Shown: positions 45,745-54,451 of the stretch, piece after piece | Position numbering within the stretch: position 1 is the first letter of the stretch | How the letters are laid out: each line of letters begins with the position of its first letter | Origin: Listeria weihenstephanensis | GTDB taxonomy: Bacteria; Bacillota; Bacilli; Lactobacillales; Listeriaceae | Assembly (NCBI RefSeq): GCF_003534205.1 | Contig: NZ_CP011102.1 | Coordinates: 2,244,036 to 2,308,035, forward strand | Reading direction: 5' to 3' | Length of the DNA stretch: 64,000 bases | Notes under the pieces: generated by a model | Database searches by the model: none | Told to the model about the DNA's origin: nothing | What the model saw: only the letters and a program-made list of their open reading frames with translations | Position numbers and translations under genes: made by a program

Positions 45745-46042
45745 CTGCTTTCGCCTCTTCCGCTCGTTCGACGTCGGCTTTTGCTTGTTTATGCTCTGCT
45801 TGTATTTGGTCATCTAAGTTGTAGAGGCGTTTTTGCGTCATTCGTTGCTCCTGCGTCAAATCTAACGCTATCGCACCTAATTTGTTCTCAGAGTGATTTC
45901 CTCGCCATGCATTCCCAACCTGTGCGAGCAAATCCTCTTGTTGGCGTTTTAATTGCCGAAACTCGCGCTCTACTTCTTCTAATTCCCGTTGTTTCTCCAT
46001 ACTCTTTCTAACTGCTTCCTCCTGCTGATTCATCCCTTCCAT
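45731..46042 (-). CDS. DUF3958-like LXG targeting factor (Lap2-type)
   Basis: 103 aa, an almost pure coiled coil (EEVEREFRQLKRQQEDLLAQVGNAWRGN) with a WRGN turn near residue 46. It overlaps the LXG gene by 14 bp. DUF3958 proteins bind the LXG domain together with a DUF3130/TIGR04197 partner to allow export. Confidence 0.78.
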   Translation of the reverse strand: MEGMNQQEEAVRKSMEKQRELEEVEREFRQLKRQQEDLLAQVGNAWRGNHSENKLGAIALDLTQEQRMTQKRLYNLDDQIQAEHKQAKADVERAEEAKADATH

Positions 46043-46059
46043 TCACTCCTCATGTCCTG

Positions 46060-46347
46060 TTATTTGTCTAAATGGAGCGCTTTACTCCACATATCCGCCA
46101 CGGCTTTTTCTGAGGCAACAAATGCTTGTTCTACATTTTTCAAGTTCTGTACATCTTTATTAAAGGCTTCTGGCATCGTTTTTAGCATGTGTTCGACATC
46201 CATACTGCTTTGTACGAGTTGGCGCGCGGAACTCGTGGAATAAGACATCGTTGGTTGTAGGTTAAATGAAATATCATTTGCACTGCTGCCTATTTCTTTG
46301 GCGTGTTCAGATAAACGCCCGCTTGGTAATTGGATTTTCTTTGACAT
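46060..46347 (-). CDS. DUF3130/TIGR04197-like LXG targeting factor (Lap1-type)
   Basis: 95 aa from ATG 46347. A WXG100-size helical hairpin (QLPSGRLSEHAKEIGSSANDI ... AVADMWSKALHLDK). First gene of the three-gene LXG unit; an extended -10 promoter lies upstream. Confidence 0.78.
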   Translation of the reverse strand: MSKKIQLPSGRLSEHAKEIGSSANDISFNLQPTMSYSTSSARQLVQSSMDVEHMLKTMPEAFNKDVQNLKNVEQAFVASEKAVADMWSKALHLDK

Positions 46348-46413
46348 TACCTGCACCCTTTCTAGTTAGTTTTTTCATGCAATTTTTGGAGAATCTTCTC
46401 ATACATCGCCTTA

Positions 46414-46422
46414 ATTATACCA
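46414..46422 (-). promoter_or_regulatory. extended -10 promoter for the LXG unit
   Basis: TGGTATAAT on the minus strand (46414-46422) about 65 nt upstream of the first gene. Confidence 0.6.
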
Positions 46423-46514
46423 TTAGATTTATCGAAATGAAAAAAGCAAATACCACAAGTTTTTTTCTTTAATCCCAACTTAAGAATGATATACTCTGGG
46501 TCTATGATCCACTT

Positions 46515-47558
46515 TTATTCTACACCCATTCCTACAACAAACTCATTCTGCTTCTTCCAATCGCACACAAAAAAACAATTGCTCAATTCATCCTTAATTT
46601 CCTCTATGTTATCACTAAGTCTTACTGTAACTACAAAATCTAATCCATAAAATCTAATACTTCCCAAGAGCTCATTTTTTGTTTTAAATACAAAAATTTC
46701 ATGTGCGCTCTTATCGTATTCATGTCCAATACGTCTCGCTACATCTCCACATTTCCAGAAAACTTCAGGTACCTGTTCCATTTTGGAAATTTCTTCGCAA
46801 GATCTATTTTTTATATGCTTCCTCAATAAATCAAATTCCCCCATGCAAGCTAGCCTTTGTCCAAAACTATATGCAAAAAAGTTAAAAATTATTTTACAAC
46901 AAACAGTATAAAAATATGGTAAATCCATCTGGAACTCCATATGGATTTCAGTACCTTTATTCTTTACACTATGCACTTGAACATTTTTATTTTCCTTCAC
47001 AGATCCATAGCTTTGAAGTTCTTGTTTTACTTTATTTTTAGATCCTTGACCTACTAAGACGTATACTTTCCCCTTAAACAATCCCACAATATATTTTTCC
47101 GTGTCAATTTTGCCTTCGATGAAATTATATTTTTTCAATTCTTTTTCCTTAAGTATCTTATCTATATCATTAATATCAGTTTGTATATCAGCTGTAGTAC
47201 TTGTAAATGTAGCAACCATTCCAGCAAAAATAATTTGCGGAATTACGACGGGTTCCATATTTTGCATATATCCCAGCAAAAATTCCTCGTCTATACTAAT
47301 CTCTCTTACTTTACCTTTGGATGCCTGTTTTAAGCTCCCACGTTTACCCGGTCCATCAAATTCTCTAACTATGCCAACCACTGAATCTCTAGCAAAATTT
47401 AATTCTAGTTTTGAAAATTCATTATTTACTCTGTCTGATACATAACCATTAGGCAATTTTTTTTTACCACCAATCGATGCAGGAACAATATGCTCCTGTG
47501 ATTTAAATGTTTCACCCTCACATTTTTTCGTGTATATGCACATATTTTCAGTTATCAT
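46515..47558 (-). CDS. HNH endonuclease-domain protein
   Basis: 347 aa with strong RBS GGAGGAGG. The N-terminus CIYTKKCEGETFKSQEHIVPASIGG ... LPNGYVSDRVNNEFSKLE has the Cys pair and EHIVP His of an HNH_5-like nuclease. The C-terminal 250 residues are unrecognised. It stands alone in the defence cluster, so a stand-alone restriction-like role is possible. Not a T7SS toxin, since there is no LXG domain. Confidence 0.75.
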   Translation of the reverse strand: MITENMCIYTKKCEGETFKSQEHIVPASIGGKKKLPNGYVSDRVNNEFSKLELNFARDSVVGIVREFDGPGKRGSLKQASKGKVREISIDEEFLLGYMQNMEPVVIPQIIFAGMVATFTSTTADIQTDINDIDKILKEKELKKYNFIEGKIDTEKYIVGLFKGKVYVLVGQGSKNKVKQELQSYGSVKENKNVQVHSVKNKGTEIHMEFQMDLPYFYTVCCKIIFNFFAYSFGQRLACMGEFDLLRKHIKNRSCEEISKMEQVPEVFWKCGDVARRIGHEYDKSAHEIFVFKTKNELLGSIRFYGLDFVVTVRLSDNIEEIKDELSNCFFVCDWKKQNEFVVGMGVE

Positions 47559-47605
47559 CTTATACCTCCTCCAGTCTTATAACTTATCCAAATTGCAGAA
47601 GTGCA

Positions 47606-47640
47606 TAATTATTAGACTTTTTATAAAAAGTCTAATAATT
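47606..47640 (-). terminator. terminator of ptuB-like gene
   Basis: Arms AATTATTAGACTTTTT / AAAAGTCTAATAATT around ATA, about 45 nt after the stop at 47684. Confidence 0.65.
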
Positions 47641-47683
47641 TAAAAGTAAAGTACATACTTACGCACGATCTTGAAAAGAATAC

Positions 47684-48628
47684 TTAATTATTCTGCTCAA
47701 TGAGAGTTTTTAATTGCATTTTACATTCTATATCCCCAAAATTTCCAACTAAAAAAACAATATTATTGTAAGAGGTATCAATAAACGCATCATAAAGCAA
47801 ATACTCTAGAGAATTAATTCCTTGATTTTTAAGTATTTGAGCCCTATTCTTTTCCATATTTTTTTTATGCCCCACTGTATACTCACTTAGACTATTGTAA
47901 ACTCCACTGTGACCACCAAACGTACCCAATATATCATTAATCATACTATCAAAGATATTCACTGCCTCTGATTCGTATTTTGATTTGATTTTAAGCCTTT
48001 CAATGTGAGGAGAATATCTGTCATCTGTAATATCTAAACTAAACATAAAACTATTATTCGAGGGTAAATACTCTATGTTTAAATTTAGCACTTTATTATC
48101 CACGGTATCAAAATATGGGTTAAAAATTATTCGGCTTCCATTTTCATTTAAAAAAGCCTCTAATTTTTTTCCATTACAATGACTGCAACACGGAATCAAG
48201 TTATGTGGATGCACCGAGTAATCAGGATATCCTCCTTTGGGAACATAGTGATCCATACCATCAATACTACCAGTACCACAATAAGCACACTTACTCTGGT
48301 AATATTTCACCTGATTCTGTATAATTTCCCTTTTTAACGTTGTAAGTGCAGTGGTCCCTTTGTCATAGCAGTGTTGCAAAGCCTCTTTTTCATCATCCAT
48401 GAAAATGGTCGGTACCCCTATCAATTCAAGCGATGTATTATTTTTATCATAAAAGTTATATTTCTCTTTTATATGATTGTATAGTTCGCTATACAATACA
48501 CTCCCTCCATGTACTTCTCCATATAAAATTTCACCTCGTTTATTTTTCTTCACTTTTGCAATTTCTTCATAGTAAGAAAAGGAAGTAGTAGTTTCAAGGT
48601 TAATTGGTCTTAAAGAAAATAGTGCCAT
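47684..48628 (-). CDS. HNH nuclease, Septu PtuB-like
   Basis: 314 aa. Zinc-knuckle HNH core: CAYCG ... GMDHYVPKGGYPDYSVHPHNLIPCCSHCNGKK, near residues 113-160. It starts 3 bp after the ATPase stop, using GGAGGTGAG at that stop as RBS. An ATPase-HNH pair with this order is the Septu (PtuAB) defence layout. The long helical C-terminus exceeds classic PtuB, so a subtype or related system is possible. Confidence 0.82.
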   Translation of the reverse strand: MALFSLRPINLETTTSFSYYEEIAKVKKNKRGEILYGEVHGGSVLYSELYNHIKEKYNFYDKNNTSLELIGVPTIFMDDEKEALQHCYDKGTTALTTLKREIIQNQVKYYQSKCAYCGTGSIDGMDHYVPKGGYPDYSVHPHNLIPCCSHCNGKKLEAFLNENGSRIIFNPYFDTVDNKVLNLNIEYLPSNNSFMFSLDITDDRYSPHIERLKIKSKYESEAVNIFDSMINDILGTFGGHSGVYNSLSEYTVGHKKNMEKNRAQILKNQGINSLEYLLYDAFIDTSYNNIVFLVGNFGDIECKMQLKTLIEQNN

Positions 48629-48631
48629 GGT

Positions 48632-50107
48632 CTACTCACCTCCAACAAATAGACTAGATAAAAACATTCTTGCCTTCAGGCTTAATTCATCATTAAAAAG
48701 TGCTTCAATTTCTTTCTCACTCATTTCTTTAGCTAATTTTATTAATGTTGTTTTATATAGACTCTCATGTTCCTTTACATTATAAACATCCTTAATAATA
48801 TCAGAGACATTGGCTCCAAAGGTCTCTATAGCTATTTCAGTTTGAATTAGATCGCCCCCAACAAGTGATAAATTTCTAACATATCTAGAAGGAATTTCTT
48901 GAACTAGAATTGGAGAATGGGTGCATAAAATCGCGTATGACTGATATTCTGTTAGAATATCAGAGAAGATATTCATAAGACTTGCAATAGCATTAGGATG
49001 TAAAAATAATTCTGGTTCATCTAAAAATATTAATGAACCATCCTCAATTTCCAATAATAATCTACATAGCATTGAAATAAAAATTTTTTGTCCAGAACTA
49101 TAGTTTTCTTTGAAAAAAGCATCATCTATATCCTTATTTTTAAATTCTTTTGATAATATATTAGACATATTCAGTAACTCAACAAATCTTTCATTTCTAT
49201 TTTTACTTATTAATTGCTTAAATGTACTAATATTTATATCAACAAGTTCCTCAGACGTATACACGGTATTATCAATTTTATGTAGTCCTATATATGTATA
49301 GTTAGCTTGTTTTGTTTCTACATTTCTATTTCTTTCTTCATATTCACCTTTAAAAAAGTGGTCAAATACACTAAATGATATTGCAATAATTTTATGATAT
49401 GCTGGTATTTCATTCGAATAAAAACGACTTTTATTATCTGGATTTGAACTATCGTAAAGAGCTTTTGATAATTCATTCAAGAATCTTGTTTTTCCTACAC
49501 CATTCTTTCCAATTAACGCAAATAATCTATTTGGCAATTTATCATACTTTAAAAAATCTATGTCAATTGGAGTATATTCATCTTCATCTACTTCAAATTC
49601 AAAAGTGAATTTGTAATCCCAATCAGAGGATTGTTGGTTTTCAAAGTACGTATTGGATACCTCCCTATACAAATACCTGCCATCTGAACTCCTGAAAAAC
49701 GACTGCTGAATTCCTTCGCTATCAATATCAAAGTTAGGGTTGTTTTCCAAGCCACTAATAGCAATGTCATTTAAATCGTTTAATACCGATAGAGCTTCCT
49801 CCTTACCTAAAACATCAATTAATGAGATATAAAATTCTTGGTCCATACCCAAAGATACATACTCTTTGCTTAATGACGAAAATTCTTTTGGAATTACATA
49901 ACGTGTTTTTTCTTTGTCTACATGTAGGATTCTTATATTACCAATCTCTTTAAATTCATTCTGCTGAAATAAATCTATTGAAAAACAAGTTTCATAGCCG
50001 AAATCATTCCAATTATCACTAGTCAATACAATAAAGTTATCTGAAGTGTTATTAACCTCTGGTTTAAACATTCTTTGAGTTGTAAAAGATCGCACAAAGT
50101 ATTCCAT
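48632..50107 (-). CDS. AAA/ABC-type ATPase, Septu PtuA-like
   Basis: 491 aa. A roughly 190-residue N-terminal extension precedes Walker A GKNGVGKT, followed by signature-like YSSGQKIFISML, Walker B SLIFLDEPELFLHP and switch His CTHSPIL. It is an SMC-like ATPase of the Septu/retron-associated group. Coupled to the HNH gene downstream. RBS AAAGGAG. Confidence 0.85.
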   Translation of the reverse strand: MEYFVRSFTTQRMFKPEVNNTSDNFIVLTSDNWNDFGYETCFSIDLFQQNEFKEIGNIRILHVDKEKTRYVIPKEFSSLSKEYVSLGMDQEFYISLIDVLGKEEALSVLNDLNDIAISGLENNPNFDIDSEGIQQSFFRSSDGRYLYREVSNTYFENQQSSDWDYKFTFEFEVDEDEYTPIDIDFLKYDKLPNRLFALIGKNGVGKTRFLNELSKALYDSSNPDNKSRFYSNEIPAYHKIIAISFSVFDHFFKGEYEERNRNVETKQANYTYIGLHKIDNTVYTSEELVDINISTFKQLISKNRNERFVELLNMSNILSKEFKNKDIDDAFFKENYSSGQKIFISMLCRLLLEIEDGSLIFLDEPELFLHPNAIASLMNIFSDILTEYQSYAILCTHSPILVQEIPSRYVRNLSLVGGDLIQTEIAIETFGANVSDIIKDVYNVKEHESLYKTTLIKLAKEMSEKEIEALFNDELSLKARMFLSSLFVGGE

Positions 50108-50234
50108 TCCACTCTCTCCTTTTTATATTCTACCTTTTATAGTCTACTAACTCTATTAAATCATAAAAAGCGCAAATATTATATCTAAAGTTAACTATTA
50201 TCCTAAATAGATACTGATGTGAACCCCTGTATTA

Positions 50235-50330
50235 TTAAACCATCAATTGGCTGGTATGAAGTCGGTATTGTGCTGGACTCATACCAGCCAATTTTTGTTT
50301 AATCTGATTATGATAATTTGATTTATGATA
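50235..50330 (-). mobile_element. IS3-family transposase C-terminal remnant
   Basis: About 31 codons (YHKSNYHNQIKQKLAGMSPAQ, then YRLHTSQLM) resemble the end of an IS3-family OrfB (KLxGMSPxQYR). Only the tail is left, with no terminal repeats seen. It marks past insertion between two defence modules. The rest of 50108-50424 is AT-rich and empty. Confidence 0.65.
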
Positions 50331-50424
50331 AGATGCAAAGGAGTGATTTAGTGTTGAAATGAAGAGAAAAAAATAAGCTTATAACTGTGCGGTGACAAAC
50401 TTACTTTTTGCTACAGAAGAACCT

Positions 50425-52446
50425 CTATTCTCTATAGAATATATCAAGTTCATCATCAATCTTAATCATATAATGAACCAAAACAAGTAATGCAGTCACG
50501 TTATCTATTTCGTACTGCTCAATATTTTCGTAATTGGGCTCCCCATGCTGATACTTATTCCGAATTGCCAAACTATTATCAAAAACTTTATTGTTCAGTA
50601 TGAAATTTAAGTAGTCTGATTCTTGTTTTGTAAATAACGACTTATCAAAAATAATAATATTATCTCTCTCTAATTCATCTAAAGCAGTTTTCTCTTTACT
50701 TGATGCATGGATAAAACTCGTTACACCAAATAAATATATATCACGAAGTAATTCAATTTTTGTTATATCAGTAAATCTTAAAAACTCATTATTTTCCTCA
50801 ATAATACTATTGTCAATGAGATACTGTAATGTCCCTTTTTGATACTCATTAAAATCACAAATGCGAATGTCATAACTATTGATTAGTACGGTGAAATCTT
50901 CTCCCTTTAAACTTTTATCTATATAGCACATGCTTGACTGATCTGAAAAAAGTAAATACAAAATATTTTTTGCCGTTTCCTTTTTGGAAAGATATGCATA
51001 CTTTTTTTCGAGTAAACTTGAAAGTTGTTCAATCGACGGTGTTGGAGTCTCATTCACTAAATTTCTATCAATTATTCGCTCTTCAGAAAAAATAACGTAT
51101 TGTGTACGAATATTTTCCTCAATCCTGAATAACGTAGAGGTTTTATTACCGACAGTCTCGTCACTGTGCGGAAGATCGAAAGGTATCCATGAAATATCAT
51201 ATTTTTCTTTACAATAATCCACAAAGTACCATTCAATAATATCTTCAATTCTTATATGCCATTCGCCTATAAAATTGGATATAACTTTCATTTTTTGCAA
51301 AGCCATATGCCGCTTCGTCTCAAAGTGCATGTCATAGAGATAAGAGTTATTAGTTTTAATTCCTAAAGACTTTAACACGACTCCCATTTCGTCATTTGGG
51401 TAACTTGGTAACTTGGAAATTACTTTAGATGAAAAAAAATCATACTCATCACGAATATATTTAAATATATCTAAGAAGGTATGCGCTTCTGCAATTTGCT
51501 CACTATCAATGAGACCTCTCAAAGTATAGCTAAACCGCTCAGATGGTGAGGCGCCTGTTGAAGCTATCATGTTATTCAAAATGCTACGCTCTATGGCTTC
51601 CTTAGGGCTCATTTCATTGTTTAATTTTGCCTCCAACAGTTCGTCTTCATATTGTTTACGGATAGTGTATACAATCATGTTTCCAACCACACCAGAGTTT
51701 TCAGTGGCTATACTTTTGCTAAACTTCTTCAGCCTCTCTTTTATGCGTAGCTTTTGTCTTGGTGAAATATTGAAGTACCTTGTTGCATCTAGATTCTTAA
51801 TAGGGTTTTCAAGCATTCCCAGATAGTTTATATTGCTATCGGTGTTTTCAATATAAGAATCAACTAATTTACTCCAATCTTCTTTTGTAATATTTTCAGG
51901 AAAAATCAGTTTGTCACTGTTACCTTCAGTGTAATTCCAAAGCAACAGTTCAATATGCAAGGAGTCACTTAAAAGATAGTCCCTCAAAAAAATGGAGTAT
52001 GCATTACCAAGATAGGATGTTTTTAATAGATACCTGACAGGAACATTAGTAGAAAGGAAAGTTTGCTTGAAATCAATTTCAGAAATTTTATCTCCATACT
52101 TAAACTGCTTGAAATTTTCAAAAAAATCATCATAATATGTATGCTCTAACATGTCCATAGAAGTCAGTATTTCTTCGCCAGACAGCATACCTAGGTATTT
52201 CGCCGTCGCTTTTTGTATTGTATCTCTTGTTTTTTTTGCTTTTTCTATATATTCACTTTCCCACTTGATGGAGAATATATTAGCATTGATAAACTTTACT
52301 ACATTCTGAAACTCAATAGCATCTTCTACACAAGAAGGTGTAATATTAGAGTCTTCAATAAAATCATCAAGAATTTCTTTTACTCTAGGTAAGTAATAAC
52401 CAACTCCTAGGTCGCCTGCTGAATAAAATTTCACTCTATCTTTCAC
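50425..52446 (-). CDS. large hypothetical protein with C-terminal HEPN-type motif
   Basis: 673 aa, GTG start with GAGGG upstream. No known domain in the first 580 residues, which are mainly helical. The C-terminus holds RNKYQHG (Arg629 to His634), the RNxxxH motif of HEPN RNases, followed by helices (NVTALLVLVHYMIKI). HEPN domains are common RNase effectors in abortive-infection systems. It lies between Septu-like and Gabija genes, with no partner gene. Defence function is inference. Confidence 0.6.
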   Translation of the reverse strand: MKDRVKFYSAGDLGVGYYLPRVKEILDDFIEDSNITPSCVEDAIEFQNVVKFINANIFSIKWESEYIEKAKKTRDTIQKATAKYLGMLSGEEILTSMDMLEHTYYDDFFENFKQFKYGDKISEIDFKQTFLSTNVPVRYLLKTSYLGNAYSIFLRDYLLSDSLHIELLLWNYTEGNSDKLIFPENITKEDWSKLVDSYIENTDSNINYLGMLENPIKNLDATRYFNISPRQKLRIKERLKKFSKSIATENSGVVGNMIVYTIRKQYEDELLEAKLNNEMSPKEAIERSILNNMIASTGASPSERFSYTLRGLIDSEQIAEAHTFLDIFKYIRDEYDFFSSKVISKLPSYPNDEMGVVLKSLGIKTNNSYLYDMHFETKRHMALQKMKVISNFIGEWHIRIEDIIEWYFVDYCKEKYDISWIPFDLPHSDETVGNKTSTLFRIEENIRTQYVIFSEERIIDRNLVNETPTPSIEQLSSLLEKKYAYLSKKETAKNILYLLFSDQSSMCYIDKSLKGEDFTVLINSYDIRICDFNEYQKGTLQYLIDNSIIEENNEFLRFTDITKIELLRDIYLFGVTSFIHASSKEKTALDELERDNIIIFDKSLFTKQESDYLNFILNNKVFDNSLAIRNKYQHGEPNYENIEQYEIDNVTALLVLVHYMIKIDDELDIFYRE

Positions 52447-52617
52447 ATTTAATCCCTCATCCCTATTATAAATAAATTAAGTATATATCTGAATCAATTT
52501 CATAAGTCGAAAAATAGCTTAAATAGCCTGATTTTTATCTTATTTCTCTTGAAAACGAGTGGAAACCGCATCATATCAATGGGGGGTAATTGGCCAATTT
52601 TAGTCATTTTATCTAAT
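52447..52617. other. AT-rich spacer, nothing recognised
   Basis: No gene, hairpin or clear promoter is supported here apart from weak promoter-like AT stretches for the 673-aa gene. Confidence 0.4.
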
Positions 52618-52751
52618 CCCTTATTGATATTGCAGCAATGTCATCTGAATTATGGGGAGGTAGTCCATTTTTGGACATTGAAAATCATTGGGCTGCAACG
52701 CTTTTGAATTATGAAATTGGTTCATCTATCAAATCCATTATCTTACTTTAA
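52618..52751 (+). pseudogene. orphan coding fragment
   Basis: A frame open after TAA encodes SLIDIAAMSSELWGGSPFLD, then IENHWAATLLNYEIGSSIKS and a stop. The composition looks coding but no start or parent gene is visible. It abuts the SUKH fragment, suggesting a recombination junction. Confidence 0.35.
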
Positions 52752-53013
52752 TGGATACCAGCAATAGTAAGCTTGCAAGAAATATCAACACAATCAAGAA
52801 TGAAATCAATAAATTAGATATCCCCTCAACAAAAAAACTATCTGCAAACTGCTCGAATCTGATATTCAGCTCTTTCTTTTCACCGTACTCACAGATACAG
52901 ATACAATTCTTATCCAAATCTAAAACTACCCAATAATCATCTAAAAATATTCCTGCGACGATATAGTTCGATTCTAAGTATAGATTTTTTGAGTTATCGA
53001 TAGCATTTTCCAC
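52738..53013 (-). pseudogene. SUKH immunity fragment fused to a transmembrane tail
   Basis: Sixty residues (ENAIDNSKNLYLESNYIVAG onward) are nearly identical to the C-terminal half of the SUKH gene at 59423-59917, while the first 90 residues are missing. The native end (DKFMKTSRHAFWQD) is replaced by a hydrophobic helix (NLLISFLIVLIFLASLLLL). It is probably a recombination product and may be a decayed gene. Confidence 0.75.
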
Positions 53014-53110
53014 ATCTTTCGTTAAAACAATCGCTCTTGTTTCTTCCCAACAATATATCTTATATTAAATGTATTGAATCTTTAATGGTTCCACTTATTA
53101 GTATCATTAT

Positions 53111-54451
53111 CTATATAGAGACATTAAATATTGTTTCAAATGCTTCTTTTCCAAACTGTTCTTCTGCCTTACGTGTAATTAAAATATCTAGATCCTTCTG
53201 TGAGCGTGTAAGTGCGACATACAAGCTAGCCATCATCTTATTCATATCAGTCTTTAGTCTCAACATATATGGCGCAATTTCAGGCGTAACGATAAACAAA
53301 CATTTTTCTTCCTCCAAACCTTTTACCGCTTCAATTGACCTAACAGCAATCTTGTTTTCCTCGCTCACCTTTGTGTCTGCTTCTAAAGCCTCAAACAATC
53401 TTGCATATTCAGCTTTCGTTATGGAGTTAAATGGTATCTTTTTATTAATTGCTGCTCTAGGCGTATTATTATCGATAGTAACTAAAGATATTAGCTCATA
53501 TGCTAGCTTACTTGCATGTTTAATTACGCTTATATCCTCTATAGTTTTTTTTGTGTGATCTGAAATTATTATTTTCAACTCATTGAATAGTGGATTCTTG
53601 GAGGTGTTAATATGTGTATCGAACATATCATTTTTTTGATATATATATTTCAAATCATAACTATTTTCATTAATAAATTCCTCCATATTTATCAAATCAG
53701 ATTCAAAAAAACACTGTAGATTCCCACCCTTATTTTCAGGAGAAAATTGTTGCTCCATAACTGATATATATTGATTAGATAAAGCCAAATGCTCAACAGG
53801 ACATCTGTGACATTCTTGTATATATGTCACATCATCTTGATAATCTACTATCAATTCCGTCAATCTTCCTCTCCCTTTTAAATCTTGTTTAGGATCTCCA
53901 ATCAATTCAATATCAATGCCTAATGAATCTAATTTAACCAAAATTTGTTTAAAGTCCACATCAATATCTTGTGCTTCATCGACATATATAGCACCCATAT
54001 AGCTTGAAATTAGGGCACAAATATTTTCTCTATTTTTTTTCACACTCTTCTTATCACTGCTTTTCTCGCATACAACATATTTAGCTTTGTTTGTAAAAGA
54101 CTCCACATGCAGACAGCCTTTACTCTCTAATCTTGCAATATGCACTGCTTTATACCTTGGTATATGACTAAGATTGATACGCGAGCTGTGATGAAATTGT
54201 TTTTTATATAAGAGAAAATAGTAAGGGCTTATCAGCTCAGAATTCAAAAATGAATGGATTGTACTTACTTTAATCTTCTCAGGAATTTCATGGTAATGTC
54301 TCTTTAATTTCTCCACAATAATGTCCGCTGATGCATTAGTAAATGACACACAGTAAATATTTTCTCCATTATTTTGTTCATATCTTTTTATTATCTTTTC
54401 GGCTAACTTCGTTGTCTTTCCGCCTCCTGCGCCCGCAACTTCAACCTTCAA
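53111..54451 (-). CDS. gajB: UvrD-like helicase, Gabija GajB
   Basis: 446 aa, TTG start overlapping gajA by 11 bp, AGGTG upstream. Motifs: Walker A GAGGGKTTK (residues 7-15), motif II YVDEAQDID, motif IV-type RSIEAVKGLEEEK, motif VI YVALTRSQKDL. GajB is the SF1 helicase-like partner of the GajA nuclease in Gabija anti-phage systems. Confidence 0.9.
   Translation of the reverse strand: MKVEVAGAGGGKTTKLAEKIIKRYEQNNGENIYCVSFTNASADIIVEKLKRHYHEIPEKIKVSTIHSFLNSELISPYYFLLYKKQFHHSSRINLSHIPRYKAVHIARLESKGCLHVESFTNKAKYVVCEKSSDKKSVKKNRENICALISSYMGAIYVDEAQDIDVDFKQILVKLDSLGIDIELIGDPKQDLKGRGRLTELIVDYQDDVTYIQECHRCPVEHLALSNQYISVMEQQFSPENKGGNLQCFFESDLINMEEFINENSYDLKYIYQKNDMFDTHINTSKNPLFNELKIIISDHTKKTIEDISVIKHASKLAYELISLVTIDNNTPRAAINKKIPFNSITKAEYARLFEALEADTKVSEENKIAVRSIEAVKGLEEEKCLFIVTPEIAPYMLRLKTDMNKMMASLYVALTRSQKDLDILITRKAEEQFGKEAFETIFNVSI

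Noticed and set aside
46515-47558. HNH protein as a second T7SS toxin
   Set aside because: No LXG or WXG-type N-terminus, the HNH motif is at the start and no immunity gene follows.
53037-53558. Hydrophobic plus-strand frame of 173 codons
   Set aside because: It is antisense to gajB, whose helicase motifs are clear.
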